The notes beneath the pieces were generated by a model, which made no database searches, was not told the origin of the DNA, and saw only the letters and a program-made list of their open reading frames with translations. 7,861 bases of DNA. Origin: Hyphomicrobiales bacterium (GTDB lineage: Bacteria > Pseudomonadota > Alphaproteobacteria > Rhizobiales > JAJFHR01). Shown here in pieces: positions 6,024-7,861 of the stretch. The translations under genes and the position numbers were made by a program. Numbering within the stretch: the stretch's first letter is position 1; every line of letters begins with the position of its first letter. The stretch covers positions 1 through 7,861 of the forward strand of contig JAJFHR010000290.1 in the NCBI GenBank assembly GCA_021775515.1, written 5' to 3'.

Positions 6024-7631
6024 ATGGGGCTTACCGCATATTTTACGTCATTCGGTGTGGTAGCGCTTGCTGCCTTGATTTTAGTCTCCAAGGCTGAAGA
6101 TGCTTTGTTTGCTGCTCACGCGTGGCTCATTGTTGCTGCCTGTGCAGTGGCAATTATCTACCGGTTGAGAAATCTCGATTTTTCCGGCAAAAAAGCAGAT
6201 GAAGAGGAAAAATATTTTGATAGCGTGGTCAGGGCCGGTGTCATTGCCACGGTTTTTTGGGGGCTTGCCGGTTTTCTTATCGGCGTCGTAATCGCTGCAC
6301 AACTTTCCTATCCGGTTTTAAATTTCGATTTGCCCTATACAAATTTTGGCCGGTTACGCCCGCTTCACACCTCGGCTGTGGTGTTTGCGTTTGTCGGCAA
6401 TGCCTTGTTATGCACCAGCTTTTATACAGTTCAGCGCACCTGTGCCGCGCGCCTGGCCTTTGGCAATCTCGCCTGGTTTGTGTTCTGGGGTTACCAGCTA
6501 TTTATTGTGCTTGCTGCCACCGGATATCTTTTTGGCGCCACCCAATCGCGTGAATATGCCGAGCCTGAATGGTATGTGGATATTTGGCTGACAATTGTGT
6601 GGGTGGCTTATCTACTGGTGTTTTTGGGAACACTTTGGAAGCGTAAGGAACCGCATATCTATGTCGGTAACTGGTTTTTTCTCGCTTTCATTATCACCGT
6701 AGCCATGCTGCATATTGTCAACAATCTTGCGGTTCCTGTGTCATTTTTCGGGGTGAAAAGTTATTCACTGTTCTCCGGCGTCCAGGATGCGCTGACCCAA
6801 TGGTGGTACGGCCACAATGCTGTCGGCTTCCTGCTGACGGCCGGATTTTTAGGGATAATGTACTACTTTGTGCCCAAACAGGCGGAACGGCCGGTTTATT
6901 CGTACCGGTTATCGATTATCCATTTTTGGGCCCTTATTTTTCTCTATATTTGGGCTGGACCGCATCATCTGCTCTATACCGCTCTGCCGGATTGGGCGCA
7001 GACACTTGGCATGGTGTTTTCGGTAATGTTGTGGATGCCAAGCTGGGCTGGAATGATCAATGGCCTCATGACGCTTTCCGGCGCCTGGGACAAGCTGCGC
7101 ACCGACCCAGTTATACGCTTTATGGTGCTGGCCCTGGCCTTCTACGGCATGGCAACATTCGAAGGACCTCTTCTCTCCATCAAAGCTGTGAACTCACTCA
7201 GCCACTATACCGACTGGACCGTCGGTCATGTTCATGCCGGTGCCTTGGGGTGGAATGGAATGCTCACCTTTGGTGCTTTGTATTATATGGTGCCGCGATT
7301 GTGGAAACGGCAGGGATTGTACAGCCTCAGCCTGGTTAACTGGCATTTCTGGCTGGCGACTTTGGGTATCGTGCTTTATGCCGCAGCGATGTGGGTGTCT
7401 GGTATTCAACAGGGCTTGATGTGGCGTACCTTCAATGAGCTGGGTTTTCTGGAATATTCTTTCGCTGAGACCGTTGCAGCCATGCATCCTTATTATGTCA
7501 TGCGCACGTTGGGTGGTGTCTTGTATCTTCTTGGTGCCTTTATCATGACTTACAACCTGTGGCGCACTGTCAAGGGGCCCGCAACCTCGCCGGACAGTAT
7601 TGCCGTTTCGGCAAAACCTGAAGCGATATAA
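6024..7631 (+). CDS. ccoN: cbb3-type cytochrome c oxidase subunit I (CcoN/FixN)
   Basis: A complete 535-residue catalytic subunit of the high-affinity cbb3 oxidase, which reduces oxygen to water and pumps protons at the inner membrane. Expected ligands are visible: His115 (RPLHTSAVVFAFVGN) and His404 for the low-spin haem b, His402 (GHVHAG) for haem b3, and His264 (WWYGHNAVGF), His314 and His315 (AGPHHLLYT) for CuB. Tyr308 lies 44 residues after His264, the spacing of the cross-linked His-Tyr pair in cbb3 enzymes. Residues 1-50 add an N-terminal hydrophobic section, followed by a charged stretch (56-64), as in alphaproteobacterial FixN. The ATG has an AGAGGG-like ribosome binding site. ccoO follows after 15 bases, so the two are cotranscribed. 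Confidence 0.97.
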   Translation: MGLTAYFTSFGVVALAALILVSKAEDALFAAHAWLIVAACAVAIIYRLRNLDFSGKKADEEEKYFDSVVRAGVIATVFWGLAGFLIGVVIAAQLSYPVLNFDLPYTNFGRLRPLHTSAVVFAFVGNALLCTSFYTVQRTCAARLAFGNLAWFVFWGYQLFIVLAATGYLFGATQSREYAEPEWYVDIWLTIVWVAYLLVFLGTLWKRKEPHIYVGNWFFLAFIITVAMLHIVNNLAVPVSFFGVKSYSLFSGVQDALTQWWYGHNAVGFLLTAGFLGIMYYFVPKQAERPVYSYRLSIIHFWALIFLYIWAGPHHLLYTALPDWAQTLGMVFSVMLWMPSWAGMINGLMTLSGAWDKLRTDPVIRFMVLALAFYGMATFEGPLLSIKAVNSLSHYTDWTVGHVHAGALGWNGMLTFGALYYMVPRLWKRQGLYSLSLVNWHFWLATLGIVLYAAAMWVSGIQQGLMWRTFNELGFLEYSFAETVAAMHPYYVMRTLGGVLYLLGAFIMTYNLWRTVKGPATSPDSIAVSAKPEAI

Positions 7632-7646
7632 GTGGGAGTGTCCAAT

Positions 7647-7861
7647 ATGTTCAGTCACAAAACCATTGAAACAAACTCAATGCTGCTGCTGATCCTGGCA
7701 CTGATTGTGGTGTCGATTGGCGGGATCATCGAAATTCTGCCGCTGTTTTATCTCCAGAATACCATAGAAAAGGTCGAAGGGATGCGGCCCTACACACCGC
7801 TGGAGCTGACCGGGCGCAATATCTATATTCGCGAAGGCTGTTACACCTGTCACAGCCAGAT
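7647..7861 (+). CDS. ccoO: cbb3-type cytochrome c oxidase subunit II (CcoO/FixO), 3' end outside the window
   Basis: The first 71 codons are present and the frame runs off the window end. It has a short N-terminus, a single membrane anchor at about 12-35 (ending GGIIEILPLFY), then VEGMRPYTPLEL and GRNIYIREGCYTCHSQ. The latter contains the haem c site Cys65-x-x-Cys68-His69. This is the classic N-terminus of the monohaem cytochrome c subunit that passes electrons to CcoN. The ATG is preceded by GGGAG eight bases upstream. ccoQ and ccoP are expected beyond the window. Confidence 0.96.
   Translation, partial: MFSHKTIETNSMLLLILALIVVSIGGIIEILPLFYLQNTIEKVEGMRPYTPLELTGRNIYIREGCYTCHSQ

Noticed and set aside
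5792..6091. 99-codon minus-strand frame across the ccoN control region
   Set aside because: It covers the FNR box and the ccoN start, has no family-like residues and shows no ChrB motifs. Chance open frame.
6800..7339. 179-codon plus-strand frame within ccoN
   Set aside because: An out-of-frame reading of conserved ccoN sequence, with no family features.
7194..7658. 154-codon frame antisense to the ccoN 3' end
   Set aside because: Cys/His-rich, unlike any family I know, and fully opposite conserved ccoN codons. Shadow frame.

Overview
The window looks like chromosomal DNA of a proteobacterium, most likely an alphaproteobacterium. This rests on three things: a FixN-like CcoN with the extra N-terminal membrane segment seen in alphaproteobacterial proteins, a perfect FNR/FixK-type box (TTGAC-N4-GTCAA) in front of it, and a MarR-GNAT fusion of a kind common there. 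Base composition is mid-range by eye. I cannot name the genus. I see no mobile element, CRISPR array, tRNA or rRNA.

Positions 31-4009, minus strand. Reading in the direction of transcription, a MarR-GNAT fusion regulator comes first, followed by an EamA/DMT-family permease whose start codon overlaps the regulator's stop (ATGA). A secreted or membrane-anchored metallo-beta-lactamase-fold protein related to SdsA1-type alkyl sulfatases comes last. The regulator has an AT-rich, nearly perfect 33-bp palindrome over its promoter, which suggests autorepression. The hydrolase gene has its own promoter, with a consensus -35 that contains the permease stop codon. Three copies of a different 18-bp dyad (TAGGTGTATATACACCTA-like) lie in its control region. 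The hydrolase is therefore probably controlled by another repressor that is not obviously encoded in the window.

Positions 4174-5750, minus strand. A full-length two-domain chromate transporter, ChrA, is preceded by a 91-codon frame whose last roughly 70 residues resemble the C-terminal end of the chromate-sensing regulator ChrB. The rest of ChrB is missing, but the ATGA coupling to chrA remains. I read this as a decayed chrBA operon.

Positions 5751-7861, plus strand. A divergent control region of about 270 bp carries the FNR/FixK box and leads into ccoN, which is complete with all haem and Cu ligands, and ccoO, which is cut by the window end within its haem c motif. This is the start of a ccoNOQP cbb3-type oxidase operon for respiration at low oxygen.

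Most genes are ordinary members of known families. The more interesting material is in the non-coding DNA: the triple operator of the hydrolase gene, the long palindrome of the MarR-GNAT gene, and the relic chrB in front of chrA.
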